DNA of 48,478 bases from DATBFU01 sp035498405 (lineage in GTDB: Bacteria > Acidobacteriota > Thermoanaerobaculia > UBA5066 > Gp7-AA6), in contig DATKAE010000105.1 of NCBI GenBank assembly GCA_035498405.1, positions 1 to 48,478 on the forward strand. Direction: 5' to 3'. Each line of letters starts with the position of its first letter. Position 1 is the stretch's first letter. Both the position numbers and the translations under genes were made by a program. This document shows, piece after piece, positions 8,085 through 16,056 of the stretch. A model generated the notes under the pieces. It did no database searches. It saw nothing but the letters and a program-made list of their open reading frames with translations, and was not told where the DNA came from.

Positions 8085-9247
8085 GAGGCGAGGATTCTTC
8101 CGCCGGTGCCCACCCTCAGCTGTCTTCCGCGCCAGACGACGGTGTCACCGAAGAACGACTCGAGCCACAGAGCGGTCGCCATCAAGTCGCGAACGGGAAC
8201 GAGCCAGAGGTCTCGCAGGATCGACCGGTCCTTGAGACACCGAAGCGCGAGAAAGCACGCGGAGGCGAGCCGAACCCCGAGGCCTCCGGCCGCAACCGAC
8301 CAGCCCAGAGGCGAACCCCCGCACGCCAGTAGAAAGAGCAACCCCGCCGCGGTGCCTTGCGTAAAGACGAGCCCGGCATATCCCCACGGCCGAGATGTGC
8401 GAATACCGACGTTCCATCGGTTCTGTCGCGCCCTCAGATCGGCCAGGGTACGGGTTCCGAGGCAATGGTCGACCACGTCACATGCGAGCTCGACGCGATG
8501 TCCGGCCTCCGACGGCAACTTTCCCATGAGGTAGTCGTCGGCAAGGCAGTCCTCCAACGCAGCAAACCCCCCGATGTCCTCCAGGACTTCCCTTCGGATC
8601 AGGATTCCCGCACCCATCGCGAAGCTCATCCCCTCGAGCCTTCTCGCGACCAGCGCCCCCGGCAAGAACTCGGTCGAAAGGCTCAGGGCATCGATCCGGC
8701 CCACCAGACCCTTCCCCCGCGTGCGGTAGAGGCACGTCACCACGCCAACGTTTGAATCCCGAAGGGGTTCGACCATCCGCCGCAAGTGCGTTGGCTCCAC
8801 CCGGATGTCGCTATCCGACACCAGCAGCAGCGGGTACTTCGCGTAATGGGCGAGATTGCTGACCGTTCTCACCTTCGGGTTCGCTCCGGACCCGCTCTTT
8901 GCGACGATGAACCGGATGTCGGTCTTGGGATGCTCGCTGGCGGCTTGACGTGCCGCTGCGAGGCAGGGATCGTCCTCGTCCTCGGCGCCGAAGAGAATCT
9001 CGAATCTCGTGTACTCCTGCTCGCAGAAGGACGCGAAATTCGCAATCGCGTCGTAGTCGAGACCCCGCAGAGGTTTGAGAATCGAAACGGGCGGTTCCCA
9101 ATCCGACCCGTATCGGGAGCTCGACCGGGCGAGCAGGTCCCGCCCCGCGATCACGGCGTAGACGTAAAAGGCGGACGCCGTTACGGACACGACGAAAAAT
9201 ATGGGCCGAAGCACTTCGAGAGCGTGGAGCCAGGCGTGACTATGCAC
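8081..9247 (-). CDS. hpnI: Hopanoid biosynthesis glycosyltransferase HpnI
   Basis: This 388-residue enzyme is a membrane-anchored glycosyltransferase of the ceramide-glucosyltransferase-like group. There is one N-terminal membrane segment, then PPVSILKPLRGLD, GAEDEDD, the metal-binding SDSDIR, ADDYLMG, and the RQNRWN form of the QxxRW motif, followed by C-terminal membrane segments. HpnI is known to add N-acetylglucosamine to bacteriohopanetetrol, giving the substrate of HpnK. GTG at 9247 is preceded by an excellent ribosome site (AGGAGGA, 9251-9257 on the complement), decisive for this start. It follows hpnK by 45 bases and overlaps the flippase gene by four. Confidence is high because family and neighbours agree. 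Confidence 0.9.
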   Translation of the reverse strand: MHSHAWLHALEVLRPIFFVVSVTASAFYVYAVIAGRDLLARSSSRYGSDWEPPVSILKPLRGLDYDAIANFASFCEQEYTRFEILFGAEDEDDPCLAAARQAASEHPKTDIRFIVAKSGSGANPKVRTVSNLAHYAKYPLLLVSDSDIRVEPTHLRRMVEPLRDSNVGVVTCLYRTRGKGLVGRIDALSLSTEFLPGALVARRLEGMSFAMGAGILIRREVLEDIGGFAALEDCLADDYLMGKLPSEAGHRVELACDVVDHCLGTRTLADLRARQNRWNVGIRTSRPWGYAGLVFTQGTAAGLLFLLACGGSPLGWSVAAGGLGVRLASACFLALRCLKDRSILRDLWLVPVRDLMATALWLESFFGDTVVWRGRQLRVGTGGRILAS

Positions 9248-9292
9248 GATTCCTCCTGCGCCACACCGAGCGCCGGCTTCCGCACCGCCCCC

Positions 9293-10159
9293 TCATCTCA
9301 CGACTCTCATGCGGGCCGCCGCCGGCCTCGCCAGCACAAAACGGCTCCGGCGGAGGGCGTCCTTGACGCGCTCGCTCAGCAGCGCCGCGAACTCCTCCGG
9401 TCCGGATGCCGGCGGACCATGGAATCGCTCTCCGGGAAGGGCCGCCGCCGGATGGCAGTACAGCTCGACGTCGTTGGAACGAATGCGCGGGATCAGACCC
9501 AGCAGGTAGTCCTCGGTGATCCGGCCCGTCGCGAGAAGGCCATACACGCGGTCGGAGACCGGAATGCCGGCAGCCGCGAGCCGCCGTTGGCCCCTCACCC
9601 GGAGCAACCGAAAAATCAGGCTCGAGAGGACCTTGCTCGGCACCCCGCGCCGGTCGAGCAAGACAGCCAGGGAAAGCTCCTCGTGCGGCAGGCGAATCGC
9701 CGGGATTCGAAACCGATCGGCCAGGCTCAGCAGAATCTGAAGCACCGTCGGATGCAGGTGCATGTGATGGTGGCCGTCGACATGTGAAAGCGCGAGACCG
9801 GTCTCTTCGAAGCGCTCGAGCTGTGCGCGAACTTCCCGCGCGAGCTCGCTTCTGGCCCCGCGCGAGAATTGATAGCGCAGTCCCTGCCGAATGAGGCCGG
9901 CGCGGAATCGTCCGGCCCCATCGACCAGACGCCGAATCTGCGATGCCGGGAGCGCCGCTCGCCCATCGGCGACGACCAGGTGAAGGCCGACCGACAGACC
10001 CGGCCGGGAACGCGCCAGTGCGATTGCCTCGCTGGCCGCATCGCCGCTGACCATCAGGCTCGCGTTGGTGAGAATGCCGCGGTCGTGGGCTTCGACGATC
10101 GCGAGGTTGACCTCGCGGGAGTTTCCGAAGTCGTCGCCGGTCACGATGAGCCGTCTCAC
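9293..10159 (-). CDS. hpnK: Hopanoid biosynthesis deacetylase HpnK, YdjC family
   Basis: This 288-residue protein is a YdjC-type carbohydrate deacetylase. Expected metal and catalytic motifs are all visible: TGDDFG near residues 7-12, GLHL near 58, SHVDGHHHMHLHP near 124-136, and YCHPA near the C-terminus. HpnK is reported to remove the acetyl group from N-acetylglucosaminyl-bacteriohopanetetrol to give the glucosaminyl form. ATG at 10159 overlaps the hpnJ stop in ATGA. With hpnJ upstream and hpnI downstream, the hopanoid assignment is preferred over a general chitooligosaccharide deacetylase. Confidence 0.9.
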   Translation of the reverse strand: MRRLIVTGDDFGNSREVNLAIVEAHDRGILTNASLMVSGDAASEAIALARSRPGLSVGLHLVVADGRAALPASQIRRLVDGAGRFRAGLIRQGLRYQFSRGARSELAREVRAQLERFEETGLALSHVDGHHHMHLHPTVLQILLSLADRFRIPAIRLPHEELSLAVLLDRRGVPSKVLSSLIFRLLRVRGQRRLAAAGIPVSDRVYGLLATGRITEDYLLGLIPRIRSNDVELYCHPAAALPGERFHGPPASGPEEFAALLSERVKDALRRSRFVLARPAAARMRVVR

Positions 10160-11586
10160 GCTCGGGCCTCACGCCGGGACAGGAAACGCAGGAACTCGGA
10201 ACCCTCCCGAAGGCGGCGCCGCATCATTTCGCGGCTTCCGACCATTTCGAAGAGCATCTCCGCCATCTTTCGCGGCCGAAAGTAGAAGCGCCGGTAGAAC
10301 TCGTCGAGCGACGCGAAGATCTCCGTCGCCGACAGGTGCGGATAGGACAGGCTGGTCGCCTGCACGCCGTCCTCGCCGACGAGCCCGGCGGCATTTCCCG
10401 TCAGCCAACCCTGCTTGACCGCCTGTCGGTAGAGCTCGGTGCCCGGATACGGCGCCGCCAGTGAGACCTGGATCGTGTGCGGGTTGATCTCGCGGGCGAA
10501 TCGAATCGTGCTCTCGATCGTTTCCCGCGTCTCCCCGGGAAGCCCAACGATGAAGGTTCCATGGATCGTGATCCCGAGCCTGTGGCAATCCTCCGTGAAC
10601 CGGCGGGCCACGTCGATCCGCGTTCCCTTCCGGATGTTGTTGAGAATTTGCTGGCTTCCCGTTTCGTAGCCGACCAGGAGGAGGCGAAGCCCGCCCTCCT
10701 TCAGGATCTTCAGCGTCTCGTACGGCACGATCGCTTTGGCGTTGCACGACCACGTCACTCCGAGCTCCCCGAGCAGACGAGCGATCGCTTCGGCTCGGGG
10801 AAGGTCGTCGGTGAAGGTGTCGTCATCGAAGAAGAACTCGCGGACCTGCGGGAAGAGCGCCTTGGCGCGCGCGATCTCTGCTGCGACGCTCCGAGGGCTT
10901 CGGGTGCGATAGCGGTGGCCGCCGATCGTCTGTGGCCAGAGGCAGAAAGTGCACCGCGAGCGGCAGCCGCGCCCGGTATAGAGCGACACGTACGGGTGGA
11001 GCAGGTATCCGATGAAGTAGTCCTCGATGACGAGGTCCCTCTTGTAGACGTCGGACACGAAAGGAAGGGCGTCCATGTCCTCGATCGGGGCGCGGGGCCG
11101 GTTGTGAACGACCCGGTCGCCGTCGCGGTAGCTGATGCCATCGACCTCGGCGAGCGGCCGTCCCTGCGCGATCTCGGCGATCGTGTAGTCGAACTCCTCT
11201 CGCGCCACGAACTCGATCGCGGTCGAGGCGGCGAGGCTCTCCGCCGGGGAAACCGCGACGTGCGCTCCCACGAAGCCCACGCGTAGGCCGGGGTGTGCTC
11301 GGCGCAGGGCCTCGGCCACGCGGACGTCCGAGCGGAAGGAGGGGGTGCTCGTGTGAAGCACCGCGAGCTCGTAGTCGCCGGCGACGGGCAACAGCTCCTC
11401 GAGCGTGAGGTCCCGGGCAGGAGCGTCGACGAGTCGGCTGCCCGGCACCAGGGCCGCCGGCTGCGCCAACCAGGTCGGGTACCAGAAGGACCGGATCTCG
11501 CGGCGCGCCTGGTAACGCGACCCGGCGCCGCCGTCGAAGCCCTCGAACGACGGGGGGTTGAGAAAGAGCGTCTTCAGGTGCGTCAC
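10156..11586 (-). CDS. hpnJ: Hopanoid biosynthesis B12-binding radical SAM protein HpnJ
   Basis: This is a 476-residue cobalamin-binding radical SAM enzyme. The start TLFLNPPSFEGFDGGAGSRY and REIRSFWYPTWLAQPAALV are typical of HpnJ. A B12-binding Rossmann part covers the first ~150 residues, then CRSRCTFC gives the three iron-sulfur cysteines, followed by FFDDDTFTDD and GTFIVGLPGETRETI. HpnJ acts after HpnI and HpnK and contracts the glucosamine ring to the cyclitol ether. GTG at 11586 overlaps the ferritin-like stop in GTGA. The frame is open upstream to 12558, but those 324 codons lie out of frame over the ferritin-like gene and give no family sequence, so the longer form is rejected. Confidence 0.93.
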   Translation of the reverse strand: MTHLKTLFLNPPSFEGFDGGAGSRYQARREIRSFWYPTWLAQPAALVPGSRLVDAPARDLTLEELLPVAGDYELAVLHTSTPSFRSDVRVAEALRRAHPGLRVGFVGAHVAVSPAESLAASTAIEFVAREEFDYTIAEIAQGRPLAEVDGISYRDGDRVVHNRPRAPIEDMDALPFVSDVYKRDLVIEDYFIGYLLHPYVSLYTGRGCRSRCTFCLWPQTIGGHRYRTRSPRSVAAEIARAKALFPQVREFFFDDDTFTDDLPRAEAIARLLGELGVTWSCNAKAIVPYETLKILKEGGLRLLLVGYETGSQQILNNIRKGTRIDVARRFTEDCHRLGITIHGTFIVGLPGETRETIESTIRFAREINPHTIQVSLAAPYPGTELYRQAVKQGWLTGNAAGLVGEDGVQATSLSYPHLSATEIFASLDEFYRRFYFRPRKMAEMLFEMVGSREMMRRRLREGSEFLRFLSRREARA

Positions 11587-12491
11587 GCGGAGTCGGCTCC
11601 CGATGAAGGCGGCCCCTCTGCGAGCGGCGCTGGCCGGGGACTCTGGCCCCGCGGGGGGGACGGGTGTCCTGGCAGGAATCTCAGCGCGACTCGCACGCCT
11701 CCCGGAACGAGCGACGGCCGCAGCAGGCGGGGATTGTACGGTGCCAGGCGGCGGTCGTTCTCGGACAAGCAGAGCTCCAAGAAAGAGCGGGCCGAGAGAT
11801 CGCCGAAGGCGGAGCGGGCGTTCAGGGTGAACCCTTCCTGCGAGCCCGCCTCCTGCTTTCCCATCTTCACGGCGTGCCCGACGTGCTCCAGGATCTGGCC
11901 GGCGATAGCGCCCCATCGGCGCAGTTCGTAAATCGGCTTCATCGGCAGCGAGGCCCGGGCGCGCAGGTAAGCCGCCCAGTTCACGATGAACAGAATGTGA
12001 CGAGCCTCTTCCTGCATGATCGGGTCGAAGATGTCGATCAGCGCGGCGGGGAAGTACTCGGACCGCTTTCCGATCGCAAAGAGCCCGAAGGCGAAGAAGG
12101 AATCGAGACATTCGCCGTAGCCCGTGCTCAGGAACGCCCGCTCGGCATCCGCCGGCGGCGCGGGGCGGGCGAACGGCTTGACCGGGATTCCGTAGTGTTG
12201 CGTCAACAGGGTCAACAACGACGCGTGCCGACCCTCTTCGTAGCCCTGCAGCGCGATCGCTCGCGCGAGCAGCGGATCGCGCTCGACGCGACCGAGCGTC
12301 TGGACCTTCAGTGCCGTCTCCGTCTCGGTCTTTACCGCTTCGTCCCAGATCGGAAGGCGACGGAGCCGCGCCCGGCACTCCGCGTCGAGCTCGGGCCAGG
12401 GAATCTCCGCCGGCTCGAAGGGCTTGTGAGTCTCGATGAACGTGTCGCAGAAGAGGCGCTTGTGGTCTTCGGACCCGATGAACCGCGCCAT
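11583..12491 (-). CDS. Ferritin-like di-iron carboxylate protein, first gene of the hopanoid operon
   Basis: This 302-residue protein carries two Glu/His helix motifs spaced as in ferritin-like di-iron enzymes: YEEGRHASLL and QEEARHILF. Additional candidate Glu ligands occur in VKTETETALKVQ and GYGECLDSF. Such folds bind two irons and act as oxidases, oxygenases, hydroxylases or desaturases on small molecules or lipids. ATG at 12491 has AGGA nine bases upstream; a longer TTG start at 12515 is less likely. Its stop overlaps hpnJ in GTGA. No enzyme with this fold is part of the standard HpnI-HpnK-HpnJ scheme. A hopanoid-modifying oxygenase is an inference; a role in making or protecting the radical SAM cofactor environment is an alternative. 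The last ~35 residues are Pro-rich and probably disordered. Confidence 0.8.
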   Translation of the reverse strand: MARFIGSEDHKRLFCDTFIETHKPFEPAEIPWPELDAECRARLRRLPIWDEAVKTETETALKVQTLGRVERDPLLARAIALQGYEEGRHASLLTLLTQHYGIPVKPFARPAPPADAERAFLSTGYGECLDSFFAFGLFAIGKRSEYFPAALIDIFDPIMQEEARHILFIVNWAAYLRARASLPMKPIYELRRWGAIAGQILEHVGHAVKMGKQEAGSQEGFTLNARSAFGDLSARSFLELCLSENDRRLAPYNPRLLRPSLVPGGVRVALRFLPGHPSPPRGQSPRPAPLAEGPPSSGADSA

Positions 12492-12641
12492 CACTTCGAA
12501 TCCTGCCCCCTGCAAAACGAAACTCGTGCTCCGATTGCGAAAGCGAGTCGCCCTTCACCGGCGCGAACGAAGTCTACGTTTTCAAAATGAACGCACGGTA
12601 AACAACGAGGTCGCGCGAATCGAGCGATCCGATCGGCGACC

Positions 12642-12662
12642 GCGTCGCTATAATTGCGACGC
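12642..12662 (+). promoter_or_regulatory. Promoter with -10 box inside a perfect inverted repeat
   Basis: A perfect TATAAT lies at 12649-12654, only nine bases before the response regulator ATG at 12664. It sits in the loop of a perfect 7-bp inverted repeat, GCGTCGC at 12642-12648 and GCGACGC at 12656-12662. No good -35 box is seen. Transcription would start at or within a few bases of the ATG, so the message is probably leaderless. The repeat would be well placed for a repressor or for autoregulation, but that is inference. Confidence 0.5.
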
Positions 12663-12663
12663 C

Positions 12664-13356
12664 ATGCGGATCCTGGTCGTCGAGGACGACCCGCGGATGG
12701 CGAACCTCCTGGCGCGCGTCTTGCGGGAATCCGGCTACGCCGTCGATGTCGTCGGCGAGGGATCCGACGCGGTCGAGCGCGGTTCCTTCGGAGACTACGA
12801 CCTGATCGTGCTCGACATTCTCCTTCCGGGAATCGACGGCTTCGCCGTCTGCCAGCAGGTTCGGGCCACGATGAGCGAGACGCCGATCCTGATGCTCTCG
12901 GCGCGCTCCGAGATCGCCGACCGCGTGCATGGGCTGGACCTCGGCGCCGACGACTACATGGCCAAGCCGTTCGCGGTCGAGGAACTCCGCGCGCGTGTCG
13001 CCGCGCTGCTGCGGCGCCGGGCCCTTCCCCCGCAGATCACGCTGACGGTCGGCAACATCCGGCTCAACCGCGCCAAGCACTCGGTGGAGGTCCGCGGAAA
13101 CGTCGTGGAGCTGACCGCCAAGGAGTACTCCCTTCTCGAATACCTGCTCTTGAATCGCGGACGGATCGTCACGCGCCAGGAGATCGCGGAGCACGTCTGG
13201 GACGAGCACTTCGATCCGTTCTCCAACCTGATCGAGGTATACGTCGGCCGCCTGCGGCAGAAGATCGATCTGCCCTCGGAGAAGCAGGCTTCCTTTCTGA
13301 AGACGCGAAGGGGCGAAGGCTACTTCGTCGAAGACCTCCGTCACGAGCCGGATTGA
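12664..13356 (+). CDS. Two-component response regulator, OmpR/PhoB family
   Basis: This 230-residue DNA-binding regulator has a receiver domain starting MRILVVEDDPRMA. The acidic pocket is ED/D near residues 8-10, the phospho-acceptor is Asp51 in LIVLDILLPGIDG, and the conserved Lys is in DYMAKPF. The C-terminal winged-helix domain has LTAKEYSLLEYLLLNRGRIV and YVGRLRQKID. ATG at 12664 has no Shine-Dalgarno sequence and a -10 box just upstream, suggesting leaderless translation. The kinase gene overlaps its stop. It is divergent from the hopanoid operon with 172 bases between starts, so control of that operon is possible but unproven. Control of the RND pump downstream is an alternative, since PhoB-type pairs often regulate neighbouring efflux genes. 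Confidence 0.93.
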   Translation: MRILVVEDDPRMANLLARVLRESGYAVDVVGEGSDAVERGSFGDYDLIVLDILLPGIDGFAVCQQVRATMSETPILMLSARSEIADRVHGLDLGADDYMAKPFAVEELRARVAALLRRRALPPQITLTVGNIRLNRAKHSVEVRGNVVELTAKEYSLLEYLLLNRGRIVTRQEIAEHVWDEHFDPFSNLIEVYVGRLRQKIDLPSEKQASFLKTRRGEGYFVEDLRHEPD

Positions 13357-14867
13357 CCCGCATCTCGATTCGCTGGAAGCTGACGCTCTGGTACGGGGCG
13401 GCGCTGTGCGTGATCCTCGCCATCTTCTCGGCGGCCACCTACTGGCGATACCGGGCCGCGGCGTGGAGGGCCTTCGACGCCGACCTGTCGATGAACCTCG
13501 ACACTCTCCAGGCGGCCTTGATCGAGGAGATTCACGAGGCGCAGGCGGCATCGCCCGCCAACGTTCGACAGCCCGACGGCTCGAGCCGCTCCTCGCTGGA
13601 AAACCATCGGCGGGCCGCGGAAGACACGCTCGAGGAGTTCCGCCTCAACGGGCTCTACGCGGAGGTTCGGGAGGGACTCCGCGCGGAGACGCTGCTGGCG
13701 CGCCTACCCGGAGTCCAAATCGGCCAGCGCGGGGCGCTCCTCCCCGAATCGGCGTGGAAGGACGCGGCCGGATCCCGAGCGACCCAGGTCATTCGGCTGG
13801 AGTCGAACATCCGGGCGGCCATCCGAAGCGTTCAAGCGAGCCCGGAGCTCGACCCGATCGAGCTCGCCGTCGCCGACAGGACGACGCTCGTGGATGGAAC
13901 TCTCGCCGCGATCCGCCGTTCGCTCATCGAGTTCGGAACGGTCGGTCTCATCCTCGCGCTGGCCGGAGGCTACTGGCTGGCGACGCGAGCCTTGAGTCCG
14001 ATCGACGCCATGACGACTCAAGCCGACCGGATGGCGGAGACGCCCTCGTCCGGGTCCCAGCGACTGCAGGTGAGGAATCCGGGCGACGAGCTCGGGCGTC
14101 TCTCCCTGACCTTCAACCGGCTCCTCGAGCGAATCGCCGTCTCGATGAACCAATTGAGGGCCTTCATCGCCGACGCCGCGCACGAGCTGAAGACCCCGGT
14201 GTCGGTGATCCGCGGCGAGGCGGAGCTGTCGCTCTCGGCGGAGCGGAGTCTCGAGGAATACCGCGACGCACTACGCGCGATCGCCGACGAGAGTCAGCGG
14301 CTGTCGCTGATCGTCAGCGACCTCACTCTCCTGGCCGAAGGGGAAACGCTCGACCACCCCCTCGAACGGCGGCGCATCGACCTGAAGGAAATGGTCCACG
14401 AGGTCGCACGCTCGTTGCGCACGCTCGCCGCCGGCCGGGGCGTCGTCGTCGAGATCGAATCGACGAGATGCGGCGACTATCGAGGAGATGAGCGCCTGCT
14501 CCGTCAAGTCGTGACGAACCTCTTGGAAAACGCCATCAAGTTCTCTCCTTCGCTGAGCCGGGTCGCCGTCGTCCTTGCACAGGAGGGCGAGAACATCGAA
14601 GTCCGGGTCCTCGACCAGGCTCCGACGTTGTCGGCGGAGGACCGAGAACGTGTGTTCGAGCGCTTCTACCGCGCGCGCGGGTCCGGGAGCAAGACCCGGG
14701 GAAGCGGTCTCGGCCTGGCGATCGTGCGGTGGGCCGTGACGCTCCACGGAGGGCGAATCCGCGTCGAGCCGCGCGAGGCGGCGGGAAACGAATTCGTCGT
14801 GACGCTTCCCCCCCCGCCGGAGTCGGCGGAGAGCCGCGAGATCAGCGGCCGACAACCAGAAGCGTGA
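13353..14867 (+). CDS. Membrane sensor histidine kinase
   Basis: This kinase has 504 residues from TTG at 13353, which overlaps the regulator stop in TTGA; no ATG or GTG suits better. Two membrane segments (WYGAALCVILAIFSAATYW and VGLILALAGGYWLATRAL) enclose a periplasmic sensor of about 150 residues without a recognised fold. HAMP follows, then FIADAAHELKTPVSVIRGE with phospho-acceptor His277. The N box is VTNLLENAIKFSP, the F box ERVFERFYR and the G2 box GSGLGLAIV. The G1 box is unusual: VLDQAPTLSAEDRE lacks the DxGxGI glycines. Partner of the regulator directly upstream; the signal is unknown. The 3' end overlaps the convergent beta-propeller gene by 26 bases. Confidence 0.92.
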   Translation: MTRISIRWKLTLWYGAALCVILAIFSAATYWRYRAAAWRAFDADLSMNLDTLQAALIEEIHEAQAASPANVRQPDGSSRSSLENHRRAAEDTLEEFRLNGLYAEVREGLRAETLLARLPGVQIGQRGALLPESAWKDAAGSRATQVIRLESNIRAAIRSVQASPELDPIELAVADRTTLVDGTLAAIRRSLIEFGTVGLILALAGGYWLATRALSPIDAMTTQADRMAETPSSGSQRLQVRNPGDELGRLSLTFNRLLERIAVSMNQLRAFIADAAHELKTPVSVIRGEAELSLSAERSLEEYRDALRAIADESQRLSLIVSDLTLLAEGETLDHPLERRRIDLKEMVHEVARSLRTLAAGRGVVVEIESTRCGDYRGDERLLRQVVTNLLENAIKFSPSLSRVAVVLAQEGENIEVRVLDQAPTLSAEDRERVFERFYRARGSGSKTRGSGLGLAIVRWAVTLHGGRIRVEPREAAGNEFVVTLPPPPESAESREISGRQPEA

Positions 14868-15876
14868 AGGTCCCCGGCAAGATCGGCGGCCTCGGGCGCG
14901 GCTGCCCGGCCGTGGCCTCCGGCGCGGGCCCGAACTCCGCCGTGACCAGAAAGACGCGGTGGGTCTTCTCGTCGAGCGCCATGGTCCGCGCGCCGCGCTG
15001 CGTGGCCACGTTCTCCACGACCGAGAACTTGTCGGGCGCGTCTTCCCGGACGACCGTCAAGGTTCCTTCCCCGTTCGAGCTGAAGGCCAGGGCCGTGTCG
15101 GGATCGAACCCGGTCGCGTCGACGCCGGCTCCGATGGGGACGGAAGCGACGATGTTTCCGGTCGCAGCATTGACGACGACCATCAGACGATTGCCGCATC
15201 CAATGAAGAGCCTCTTGTGGGCGCGGTCGATCGCCATGCCGGTCGGCTCCTCGCACGGCGCGAGCGGCCAATGCTTCAGGACCTCCGCCTTGCGCGAATC
15301 GATCGCCACGAGCTCGCTCCGGTCCTCGAGGTTCGCGTACACACGGCCTTCCTGGTCCGAGGTCGCAAACTCCGGTTTCCCGCCCAACGCCACCGTGGCG
15401 AGGACCTTTCCGGACGCGGCGTCCAGCACCGTGGCGTTGGCGCTGCGGCCGTTGAACGCGAAGACCCGCGTCGAGGCCGGGTCGTAAAGAATCGCATCCG
15501 GGTTCTCACCCGTGCTCTTGACCTCCTCGAGAGTCTTCAGTGTCTTCAGGTCGAAAATCGTGATCGACGAGGCCCGTCCGTTGCTCACATAGCCCCGTCC
15601 GAGCTCCGGCGCCAGGGCTACGCCATGAACACCCGCCGTGTTTTCGATCTCGCCTACCGGCTTCAACGTGTCTGCGTCGAAGACCGACACGTGTGTGCCG
15701 CGTGTGACGTACAGCCGCCGTGCCGCCGCGTCCACGAGCAGGTAGTCCCATCCGCCCTCGCCGCCCAGCAGGACCTTCTGAACGACCTTGTAGCCCGCAT
15801 TCGGCTGCGCCCGGCCAACGGCGGCGGCGCAGAGCAGCGCTGCGAACAGGATCGGAAGTATGCGGTGAACTCTCAT
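14842..15876 (-). CDS. Secreted YncE-like beta-propeller protein
   Basis: This 344-residue protein has a signal peptide (ILPILFAALLCAAAVGRAQ) and repeats of about 40 residues with the pattern of YVTN/NHL-type propeller blades: RRLYVTRGTHVSVFDADTL, GRGYVSNGRASSITIFD, TRVFAFNGRSANATVLDAAS, GRVYANLEDRSELVAIDS, KRLFIGCGNRLMVVVNAAT. Six to seven blades fit the length. Such proteins are periplasmic or extracellular and serve in binding; no enzymatic motif is seen. Its 3' end overlaps the kinase gene by 26 bases in a tail-to-tail arrangement. It is divergent from the TolC-like gene with 180 bases between starts. Confidence 0.87.
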   Translation of the reverse strand: MRVHRILPILFAALLCAAAVGRAQPNAGYKVVQKVLLGGEGGWDYLLVDAAARRLYVTRGTHVSVFDADTLKPVGEIENTAGVHGVALAPELGRGYVSNGRASSITIFDLKTLKTLEEVKSTGENPDAILYDPASTRVFAFNGRSANATVLDAASGKVLATVALGGKPEFATSDQEGRVYANLEDRSELVAIDSRKAEVLKHWPLAPCEEPTGMAIDRAHKRLFIGCGNRLMVVVNAATGNIVASVPIGAGVDATGFDPDTALAFSSNGEGTLTVVREDAPDKFSVVENVATQRGARTMALDEKTHRVFLVTAEFGPAPEATAGQPRPRPPILPGTFTLLVVGR

Positions 15877-16056
15877 CGCTCGCTCTCTCTTTGACCGATC
15901 GTAGCACCGCGAGGCCCGTCGACGCCGACTCCTCCGCGCTCCTTCGATCTTGGCGGGGCGTTACATAAATCGGAAGTAAACTCGGCTGCGCCGGATAGCG
16001 CCGCACTCTCGCGTGGTTCGTCTTGAAAGATCCGGGCTAGACTTCTTCATTCACCG

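Noticed and set aside
11587..12558. N-terminal extension of HpnJ to 800 residues
   Set aside because: The extra 324 codons lie out of frame over the ferritin-like gene, which has its own family motifs, and HpnJ homology starts exactly at the GTG overlap.
16023..16043. TTGAAA and TAGACT upstream of the TolC gene as a promoter
   Set aside because: The spacing is only nine bases, too short for sigma-70 use.
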